Shown here piece by piece: positions 6,142 to 10,318 of a stretch of DNA of 10,318 nt. This DNA is from JAAEEP01 sp035529155 (GTDB lineage: Archaea; Thermoplasmatota; Thermoplasmata; Methanomassiliicoccales; JAAEEP01), in assembly GCA_035529155.1 (NCBI GenBank), contig DATKXF010000094.1, positions 1-10,318 of the forward strand. Reading direction: 5' to 3'. Every line of letters begins with the position of its first letter. Positions within the stretch are counted from its first letter, which is position 1. Both the position numbers and the translations under genes were made by a program. The notes under the pieces are model-generated. The model was not told where the DNA came from. It saw only the letters and a program-made list of their open reading frames with translations, and ran no database searches.

Positions 6142-6651
6142 TCACCATGGAGGTAACCCAGTGGTCCTTAGGACGTAATTATACCGCTTGGCTAGTTCAT
6201 GGGCGTCATAGGTCTGCCAGATAAGGACTATCAGCCATATTATTGTCAAGACAATGAAGGGAATGATCACGGTTTCGTCAATGTAACCCATCCCACTCAC
6301 CATCAGATACATCATTGCAGCAGCGAACATGGGAGCGATTATCAATCCGAAAATGAGAAGGACGACCCCTCTAGCAATCTTTCCGATATACAGATGGCCA
6401 ATGCCCATGAATCCTATCAATCCAAGGATGAGAGCCAGCAAGAGCACAGTGCCGGGATCCTTCTCCTTGACCCATGACCTGTAGTAGGGCGGTGGGTAGT
6501 AAGACCCTTGGTAATTCGGTCTTGGGTATTGAGACTCTTGATAAGTCGGTCCTGCTTGTTCTGAAGGGACGAGCTTCCAACCGCATCTGGAACAGTACCT
6601 AGACCACTCTTGAATGGGCTCACCACAACGTGTACACCTCGAGTTGGACAT
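6142..6651 (-). CDS. Zinc-ribbon and TM2-domain membrane protein
   Basis: A 169-residue membrane protein of unknown function with three parts. The N-terminal zinc ribbon is C6-x2-C9 and C20-x2-C23 (CTRCG and CSRCG). A flexible linker rich in Tyr, Pro, Gln and Ser follows (about residues 31-62). The C-terminal TM2-type membrane domain has helices at about 68-86, 92-118 and 128-147, with the signature GIGHLYIGK..RG at 83-94. The tail YDAHELAKRYN...GLPPW is like that of other archaeal zinc-ribbon TM2 proteins as I remember them. I chose the ATG at 6651 because GGTG lies just upstream and an A/T-rich TATA-like stretch (6663-6674) overlaps the alternative ATG at 6666. The first helix pair probably places the zinc ribbon in the cytosol. 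After its stop codon the same frame stays open, which is discussed as a finding. Confidence 0.85.
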   Translation of the reverse strand: MSNSRCTRCGEPIQEWSRYCSRCGWKLVPSEQAGPTYQESQYPRPNYQGSYYPPPYYRSWVKEKDPGTVLLLALILGLIGFMGIGHLYIGKIARGVVLLIFGLIIAPMFAAAMMYLMVSGMGYIDETVIIPFIVLTIIWLIVLIWQTYDAHELAKRYNYVLRTTGLPPW

Positions 6652-6662
6652 GGACCCCACCA

Positions 6663-6674
6663 TCATAAATTATT
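6663..6674 (-). promoter_or_regulatory. TATA-like box of the zinc-ribbon TM2 gene
   Basis: The minus strand reads AATAATTTATGA here, centred roughly 18-20 bp before the ATG at 6651. The spacing is somewhat short, but the box covers the in-frame ATG at 6666 and so argues for the downstream start. Confidence 0.35.
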
Positions 6675-6712
6675 CAATCGGTATTAGATAATCCTATCGA
6701 TTTCCCCGCCCT

Positions 6713-7273
6713 TCAAATCAGTCTTAGCACATCCGATGAGGTGACGATCCCAATGATATTTCCCCTATCCGCCACTAAAACCGCGCCCGAGTGTGAAATC
6801 AGTGGTGTTATGGTCTCCAGTAGGGTTTCCTCGCTGACGATGGGAAAGGACTCCTCCATGCTGGACTCCACGCTTCGTTCGCCGAGTTCTGCCATGCTGA
6901 TCCCCTCGCGAAGGAGGCGGAGCACCCCCCTTTCACTCACGCTACCAACGTGCATCTTTCCATCGAATACCGGAAGCTGCGAGAACCCCCTTTCCCTCAT
7001 GATCTCCGAAGCCCTTCTCAGGTTGTCCGATACCTGCACGCTTATGACGTCCATAGTGGCCACCTCTTTGACTCTCCTTCCCGCGCGATGCTTGTCCATC
7101 TCTTCCTGGAGCACTCTGAAGATGCTGGAGACCGCCTCATATGAACCATGGATGGTGCCCCTCTCTATCTTGGTTACCGTAGACTGGCTGACACCTGATT
7201 TCGTAGCAAGCTCAGCCTGCGTCATATCTATTCCTAGACGCATCTGCTTGATTTTTGATGGAAGAGGAAACAT
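6713..7273 (-). CDS. Transcriptional regulator: XRE-type HTH with a CBS domain pair
   Basis: A 186-residue putative regulator combining a DNA-binding and a ligand-sensing part. Residues 5-58 form an XRE/Cro-type helix-turn-helix (KIKQMRLGIDMTQAELATKSGVSQSTVTKIERG), with recognition helix near SQSTVTKIERG. Residues 68-121 and about 132-186 are two CBS domains, forming a Bateman module; the second ends with the nucleotide-contact pattern GIVTSSDV. CBS pairs bind adenosyl compounds such as AMP, ATP or SAM. The protein thus probably couples an adenine-nucleotide-like signal to transcription; the ligand is not visible from the sequence. It is divergent from the SAM synthetase gene across a 159-bp spacer, which makes SAM a reasonable candidate. 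A perfect TATA box and a palindrome lie upstream, suggesting autoregulation. HTH-CBS fusions of this type are common in archaea. The start has no clear Shine-Dalgarno sequence, but the HTH begins directly after it. Confidence 0.9.
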   Translation of the reverse strand: MFPLPSKIKQMRLGIDMTQAELATKSGVSQSTVTKIERGTIHGSYEAVSSIFRVLQEEMDKHRAGRRVKEVATMDVISVQVSDNLRRASEIMRERGFSQLPVFDGKMHVGSVSERGVLRLLREGISMAELGERSVESSMEESFPIVSEETLLETITPLISHSGAVLVADRGNIIGIVTSSDVLRLI

Positions 7274-7292
7274 GGATGTAGTTGATATTCAT

Positions 7293-7306
7293 ATTCATAT
7301 TTGAAT
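7293..7306. promoter_or_regulatory. Operator-like palindrome in the regulator/mat spacer
   Basis: ATTCATATTTGAAT has perfect 5-bp arms ATTCA and TGAAT around four bases, with a further ATTCA half-site immediately to its left at 7287-7291. It overlaps the transcription start predicted (near 7300) for the leftward regulator gene, as an autorepressor site would. The 9-mer TTCATATTT within it recurs at 7384-7392 near the predicted mat start site. Binding is inference. Confidence 0.45.
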
Positions 7307-7321
7307 AATCCTGTCAATCAC

Positions 7322-7330
7322 CTATATAAA
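7322..7330 (-). promoter_or_regulatory. TATA box of the HTH-CBS regulator gene
   Basis: The minus strand reads TTTATATAG, an excellent archaeal TATA box, about 53 bp before the ATG at 7273. Transcription would start near 7300, leaving a leader of roughly 27 nt. The element is partly symmetric (CTATATAAA on the plus strand) and might also fire rightward. Confidence 0.6.
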
Positions 7331-7348
7331 CAATTAATTATTACGAAG

Positions 7349-7356
7349 ATTATATG
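7349..7356 (+). promoter_or_regulatory. Candidate TATA box of the SAM synthetase gene
   Basis: ATTATATG is centred about 80 bp before the mat ATG, predicting a start near 7378 and a leader of some 55 nt. If the box at 7322 is used instead, the leader would be about 80 nt. Either way mat is not leaderless, unlike several neighbours, and its leader includes a sequence complementary to its own ribosome binding site. Confidence 0.45.
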
Positions 7357-7391
7357 GGATGCTTCCAGGACAATTGACTAATGTTCATATT

Positions 7392-7427
7392 TCACCTGGA
7401 TGGCAAATATCGAGAGATAAAGGTGAT
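7392..7427 (+). promoter_or_regulatory. mat ribosome binding site and its upstream complement
   Basis: AGGTGAT at 7421-7427, five bases before the ATG, is a near-perfect match to the archaeal anti-Shine-Dalgarno sequence. TCACCT at 7392-7397 is exactly complementary to its first six bases, with two more pairs possible beyond one mismatch. The mRNA could fold to hide the ribosome binding site. The six-base stem spans a 23-nt loop, so its stability is uncertain. Confidence 0.5.
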
Positions 7428-7432
7428 ATTCA

Positions 7433-8629
7433 ATGTCAAAGAACATCGTGATAGAAGAGATAGACTATACGCCGGTCTACAAGCAGAGGGTCGAGCTTGT
7501 GGAGAGGAAGGGAATCGGGCACCCTGATAGCATCGCTGATGGTTTGGCCGAATCCGTAAGCCGTGCATTGTGCAAGATGTATCTGGAGGAATACGATCAG
7601 ATATTGCATCATAATACGGACGAGACCCAGATCGTGGGTGGGCAGTCAGCACCCCAGTTCGGTGGCGGGGAGGTCCTTGAGCCAGTATACATCCTGCTCG
7701 TTGGAAGAGCGACCACCGAGGTGAATGGAGAGAGACTCCCCTACCGAAAGGTCGCTCTTATGGCTGCCGGCGACTATTTGAAGCAGCACTTCCCAAATCT
7801 TAATGTAGAATCCGACATCACCCTTGATACCCGGATCGGCAAGGGGAGCGTCGACCTTACTGGAGTCTATTCCTCGGTCAAGCTTCTGGCAAATGACACC
7901 TCGTTCGGTGTAGGATTCGCCCCTTTAAGCCAGACCGAGACCGTGGTTCTGGAGACCGAGAAATTCATGAACAACTCCCTCAAGAAGAAAGTGAAGGGAA
8001 CTGGGGAGGACGTAAAGGTAATGGCATCAAGGTTCAACGATACGATCACACTGACCATCGCATGTGCCATGGTCGACAAGTACATCGACGACAAGGACGC
8101 CTACGTCTCCATTATCGAGGAGGTCAAGGACAGAGCATTGGACTTCGCTAGCGGAATCACGGACAACGAGGTGGCCGTCTACATCAACACCGCAGATGAC
8201 TATGACAACGGTATCTACTACAACACCGTGACCGGACTCTCCATGGAGAATGGTGACGATGGCTCAGTTGGCCGCGGCAACAGGGTCAACGGGTTGATAA
8301 CTCCATTCAGGCCGATGAGCATGGAGGCGGCAGCGGGTAAGAATCCGGTCACCCACGTAGGTAAGCTCTACAACATCCTGGCTAAGATAATCTCCAACCA
8401 GATCGCTGAGGAGGCAGGCGGAGATGTCGAGGAGGTTAGGGTACGTATTCTGTCACAGATTGGAAAGCCTATCGACCAGCCCCAGACCGCCAGCATTCAG
8501 CTGATTATGGGCGACGGCGCTGATTGTGCCAAATGGTACAAGGAGTCTGAATCTATAACCACCTATTGGTTGGACAACATCGATGAAGTCACGAAGAAAA
8601 TTGTAAAAGGTGAGATTGCGGTTTTCTGA
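7433..8629 (+). CDS. mat: Archaeal S-adenosylmethionine synthetase (methionine adenosyltransferase)
   Basis: Makes S-adenosylmethionine from ATP and methionine, releasing phosphate and pyrophosphate, in the cytosol; the product is the methyl donor of the cell. The 398 residues are full length for the archaeal MAT family, which is distant from bacterial MetK. Characteristic blocks are GIGHPDSIADG (27-37), GGQSAPQFGGGE (69-80), DTRIGKGSVDL (132-142) and the Gly-rich GSVGRGNRVNGLITPFRP (277-294). The ATG at 7433 follows a strong AGGTGAT ribosome binding site by five bases, and MSKNIVIEEI is a normal start. It is divergent from an HTH-CBS regulator and is followed after 3 nt by a winged-helix regulator that is probably co-transcribed, so the gene appears embedded in its own control module. 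No truncation or missing residue is seen. Confidence 0.97.
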   Translation: MSKNIVIEEIDYTPVYKQRVELVERKGIGHPDSIADGLAESVSRALCKMYLEEYDQILHHNTDETQIVGGQSAPQFGGGEVLEPVYILLVGRATTEVNGERLPYRKVALMAAGDYLKQHFPNLNVESDITLDTRIGKGSVDLTGVYSSVKLLANDTSFGVGFAPLSQTETVVLETEKFMNNSLKKKVKGTGEDVKVMASRFNDTITLTIACAMVDKYIDDKDAYVSIIEEVKDRALDFASGITDNEVAVYINTADDYDNGIYYNTVTGLSMENGDDGSVGRGNRVNGLITPFRPMSMEAAAGKNPVTHVGKLYNILAKIISNQIAEEAGGDVEEVRVRILSQIGKPIDQPQTASIQLIMGDGADCAKWYKESESITTYWLDNIDEVTKKIVKGEIAVF

Positions 8630-8632
8630 CCA

Positions 8633-9217
8633 ATGAAACTCATTGATCTCAAGGAGTACGGCCCTATACACCGCTTCGGTGATCATCATGTGTATAGGGC
8701 CCTCTCTCAACTTTCAGACGGCAAGCGCCGGGGCAGGAAATCCCTCGCCGATAGCATAAGGATCGGGGAGGGAAGTATCCGTACGATCCTGGAGTTCCTC
8801 AGGGACAAAGGGTTCATCGAGGTTCGGCAGACTGGCATTCAGATCACCAAGAGTGGTAGCTACTTCTTGGAGGGCATACCTTTGAAGGTGGAAAGGCTCC
8901 CCTCAACGGACATGTCTCTAAGCGATAGCAATGTGGCCGTTCAGGTGAAAAGTTCCTCAAACATGGTCACCAGTGGAATACAGCAGAGGGATTCCGCCAT
9001 TAAAGCTGGGGCGGATGGTGCCACAACCATCGTTATCAAGAATCACAGCCTCATTATTCCCCCTGACTACGACCTTGACCTTGAAAAACCAGCGGACTCC
9101 AAAGTTCTTCGTGAACTCTTTGAACTGAAGGAGGGGGATGTGATCATAATAGGTACGGCCAAGAATTTCGATGATGCTGAGAATGGAGCAGTAGCCGCAG
9201 CGCTGGACATACTGTAG
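8633..9217 (+). CDS. Winged-helix regulator with C-terminal sensor-like domain (DUF4443-like)
   Basis: A 194-residue putative transcriptional regulator. Residues about 17-82 form a winged helix-turn-helix: HVYRALSQL, then SLADSIRIGEGSIRTILEFLRDKGFIEVRQTGIQITKSG, where the Gly-rich turn and ITKSG wing are typical. A polar linker follows (about 90-100), and then a C-terminal alpha/beta domain (VAVQVKSSSN, AIKAGADGATTIVIKNHSLIIPP, and EGDVIIIGTAKNFDDAENGAVAAALDIL). This resembles the archaeal DUF4443 arrangement, a tentative assignment from memory. The C-terminal part probably binds a small molecule; which one is unknown. It starts 3 nt after the mat stop codon with no Shine-Dalgarno sequence of its own, so translation is probably coupled to mat. 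A 12-bp inverted repeat lies in codons 10-23. It ends at a TAG, after which the frame remains open without a protein-like composition. Confidence 0.82.
   Translation: MKLIDLKEYGPIHRFGDHHVYRALSQLSDGKRRGRKSLADSIRIGEGSIRTILEFLRDKGFIEVRQTGIQITKSGSYFLEGIPLKVERLPSTDMSLSDSNVAVQVKSSSNMVTSGIQQRDSAIKAGADGATTIVIKNHSLIIPPDYDLDLEKPADSKVLRELFELKEGDVIIIGTAKNFDDAENGAVAAALDIL
8660..8701. repeat. Perfect 12-bp inverted repeat inside the start of the winged-helix gene
   Basis: GGCCCTATACAC at 8660-8671 is the exact reverse complement of GTGTATAGGGCC at 8690-8701, with an 18-nt spacer. In RNA this is a strong stem-loop 27 nt after the start codon. A shorter alternative hairpin, CACCG-CTT-CGGTG at 8669-8681, uses the inner end of the left arm, so the two would compete. 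As DNA it could be a dimeric protein-binding site. Confidence 0.75.
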
Positions 9218-9262
9218 TGGTCAAGAAGTCTGAGTCATTCGCAGACGATGTTGGAAATCAAT

Positions 9263-9270
9263 AAATATAC
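9263..9270 (+). promoter_or_regulatory. Orphan TATA-like box
   Basis: AAATATAC lies in the gap after the winged-helix gene. With a usual spacing of about 26 bp, transcription would begin near 9293, in the middle of the adjacent palindrome, yet no clear gene follows on this strand. Confidence 0.35.
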
Positions 9271-9280
9271 AGTACCTCCT

Positions 9281-9301
9281 TATTGGATGTATCATCCAAT
9301 A
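9281..9301. repeat. Perfect 21-bp palindrome in intergenic DNA
   Basis: TATTGGATG (9281-9289) and CATCCAATA (9293-9301) are exact inverted copies around TAT. The length and symmetry suit a homodimeric repressor operator; the near-even spacing to the upstream TATA-like box fits a site overlapping a transcription start. It could instead form a small RNA hairpin ending the winged-helix transcript, but no T-run follows. Confidence 0.7.
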
Positions 9302-9475
9302 CAGACCCATCAACTGAGGCAGAAGCGTGATGTAATTAATGTTACTCCCTCCTCACAACTCACTCAAATTGGCGCTATGCCTCAGCCGGGTCACCAAATT
9401 CTCCTATGATGAATTCAAATGGGCTCATGCTGAATGCCATGAATAGGCTCCCGGTCGACCACGGCTGCCGTGAGA

Positions 9476-10216
9476 TCACTCGGTTATCTCTGGATGGGCG
9501 GTTGGGTCGAATGGATTGGTCCTTATGGCCAGTGAGAATAGATATGGATAGTTGGTCTTGAGATGCAGCATGTACTCAAGCCATTCTTGAATGAGCCGAC
9601 CATAGGCACGACTTATATCACCCGTGATATGTCCTATATCTGCCCTTCCCAGATCTTCGATGTTTTTTCTTGCGGATAGCTCCTCTCCAAGGTGGAAGAC
9701 TGCCCAGAGAACATTGGTAAACGTTTCATGCTCCAGTAGATTGGGATTCTCCAGCAGTCGAAGAAGGAACTCACGCTTTTGTTTCATGAACTTCTGAAGT
9801 CCTGGCAGGTCCCCCCTCAAGGGGTCTATCTCGAATTTGGTACCTTCTATCCTGGCTATTGTGGTAGTGAATCCCTCATCGGTCCAGTCCTTGGTAATTA
9901 TGAGCTCCTTGCTGATCCTATCCTCCTGAGGGTCCATGTCGGAGAAGAATTTGAGGAGTTCTGTTCCGACTTCGCTGAAGAAGGCTCCTATGACCATGTT
10001 CAGCTTCTCCAGCATCTGCCTCTTCTCCCGTCTGCTCAGTAGATCGTGGAAGACGAGAGTTATCAGCAGGACCTCAAGGAACATGAAGCCCAGGTCACCT
10101 ATCAGGTAGATGAGAATGTGATGGACATCATGAAAGATGAGGTAATGGGAAAAGTATGTCAATCCCGACAGTGCACCGAAAAGGGCCGCTAACTTGATAT
10201 AGAACCACTTGGACAT
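9476..10216 (-). CDS. Uncharacterised membrane-anchored protein
   Basis: A 246-residue protein of a family I do not recognise. Two membrane helices open it (about residues 6-27, YIKLAALFGALSGLTYFSHY, and 33-57, HILIYLIGDLGFMFLEVLLI), separated by a short His-rich turn (FHDVHH). A basic stretch follows (SRREKRQMLEKLN), and then about 180 mostly helical, charged residues ending in FDPTAHPEITE. The positive-inside rule puts both termini in the cytosol. The soluble part has no visible catalytic or metal motif; a sensory, scaffold or membrane-organising role is all that can be guessed. I chose the ATG at 10216 because GGGAGAGGAG precedes it; an in-frame ATG at 10243 would add nine residues (MFGRPGRGE) and could be used if the mRNA starts close to it. 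It converges with the winged-helix gene. The open frame, start signal and membrane pattern make it a real gene. Confidence 0.78.
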   Translation of the reverse strand: MSKWFYIKLAALFGALSGLTYFSHYLIFHDVHHILIYLIGDLGFMFLEVLLITLVFHDLLSRREKRQMLEKLNMVIGAFFSEVGTELLKFFSDMDPQEDRISKELIITKDWTDEGFTTTIARIEGTKFEIDPLRGDLPGLQKFMKQKREFLLRLLENPNLLEHETFTNVLWAVFHLGEELSARKNIEDLGRADIGHITGDISRAYGRLIQEWLEYMLHLKTNYPYLFSLAIRTNPFDPTAHPEITE

Positions 10217-10290
10217 TTCTCCTCTCCCTGGTCGGCCGAACATTAATTGTTTCAGGGCCGGGTCTGGAAGAGATATTTCAATGCGTGAAA

Positions 10291-10299
10291 TAAATTATT
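10291..10299 (-). promoter_or_regulatory. Candidate TATA box of the membrane-anchored protein gene
   Basis: The minus strand reads AATAATTTA here, predicting transcription from about 10268 and a leader of around 50 nt to the ATG at 10216. A second A/T-rich element, GAAATATCT at 10272-10280, would start transcription near 10250 and leave little leader before the ATG at 10243. Confidence 0.4.
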
Positions 10300-10318
10300 T
10301 TCGTTCTTAGAGATGAAG

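Larger units (their letters stand above)
9218..9475. other. 258-bp gap with no convincing gene
   Basis: This gap separates two convergent genes, so neither needs a promoter here, yet it contains a TATA-like box (9263-9270) and a perfect palindrome (9281-9301). Two short open frames (53 codons from 9248, 51 codons from 9406) lack ribosome binding sites and look non-coding in composition. I see no tRNA cloverleaf. An RNA transcribed rightward from the box is a possibility. Confidence 0.5.

Noticed and set aside
9215..9409. After the TAG of the winged-helix gene the frame stays open for 63 codons to a TGA at 9407, raising the idea of pyrrolysine read-through, or of a separate small gene from an ATG at 9248.
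   Set aside because: The translation is rich in Gln, His, Ser, Thr and Pro, has no domain character, and covers a TATA-like box and a palindrome. Two other complete genes in the window also end in TAG, as ordinary stops would.
9460..9472. CACGGC-T-GCCGTG, a short inverted repeat just past the stop codon of the minus-strand membrane protein gene, considered as a terminator.
   Set aside because: It can form only five pairs with a 3-nt loop and no T-run follows on the minus strand; archaeal termination depends mainly on T-runs.
9406..9561. A 51-codon plus-strand frame beginning MMNSNGLMLNAMNRLPVDH, which loosely recalls the N-terminus of uroporphyrinogen decarboxylase/MtaA-type proteins.
   Set aside because: The resemblance is confined to a few residues, there is no ribosome binding site, and most of the frame is antisense to the well-supported membrane protein gene. 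It is probably chance.
1..10318. CRISPR arrays, insertion sequences, attachment sites, rRNA or tRNA genes and signs of recent transfer.
   Set aside because: I saw no tandem spaced repeats, transposase motifs, terminal repeats or RNA gene signatures, and gene content and base composition look uniform chromosomal.

Overview
The window looks like archaeal chromosome, most likely from the Thermoplasmatota (Methanomassiliicoccales-like or a related Thermoplasmata lineage). The archaeal signs are a FEN-1 flap endonuclease beginning MGVNL, the archaeal-type S-adenosylmethionine synthetase (MAT), an HTH plus CBS-pair regulator, an archaeal winged-helix regulator (DUF4443-like), a zinc-ribbon TM2 membrane protein, and TATA-like boxes about 26 bp before several start codons, which fits leaderless mRNAs. 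The phylum placement is inference. TAG ends three of the eleven complete genes, so heavy avoidance of UAG, as in strongly pyrrolysine-using lineages, is not evident.

Layout. 1-819 (minus): the 5' two-thirds or so of fen1, running off the left edge, preceded by a 60-aa two-helix membrane protein. 1052-2398 (plus): a class I flavin disulfide oxidoreductase with an intact redox CxxxxC but no C-terminal His/Glu dyad. Its stop codon abuts the stop codon of the convergent ribulose-phosphate 3-epimerase gene (2399-3046, minus). 3211-3619 (minus): a UspA-type gene with two oddities, an AUA at the expected start and a frameshift that separates its last residues. 3738-6008 (plus): a small Cys/His zinc-binding protein, an MFS transporter and RNase Z, each with its own TATA-like box close to the start. 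6142-6651 (minus): the zinc-ribbon TM2 protein. 6713-7273 (minus): the HTH-CBS regulator, divergent from mat (7433-8629, plus), which is followed after 3 nt by a winged-helix regulator (8633-9217). 9218-9475 holds no convincing gene but has a TATA box and a perfect 21-bp palindrome. 9476-10216 (minus): an uncharacterised membrane-anchored protein.

How the genes may work together. Most of the window is housekeeping: DNA flap processing, pentose phosphates, tRNA 3' maturation and SAM synthesis. The most interesting part is 6713-9217. There mat sits between a divergent regulator with ligand-binding CBS domains and a second regulator that is probably co-transcribed with it. The 159-bp divergent spacer has a palindrome near the predicted regulator start site, a shared 9-bp motif near the predicted mat start site, and a segment complementary to the mat ribosome binding site. 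A 12-bp perfect inverted repeat lies just inside the downstream regulator gene. Together these suggest a local SAM-homeostasis circuit. The arrangement is seen in the sequence; the function is a hypothesis.
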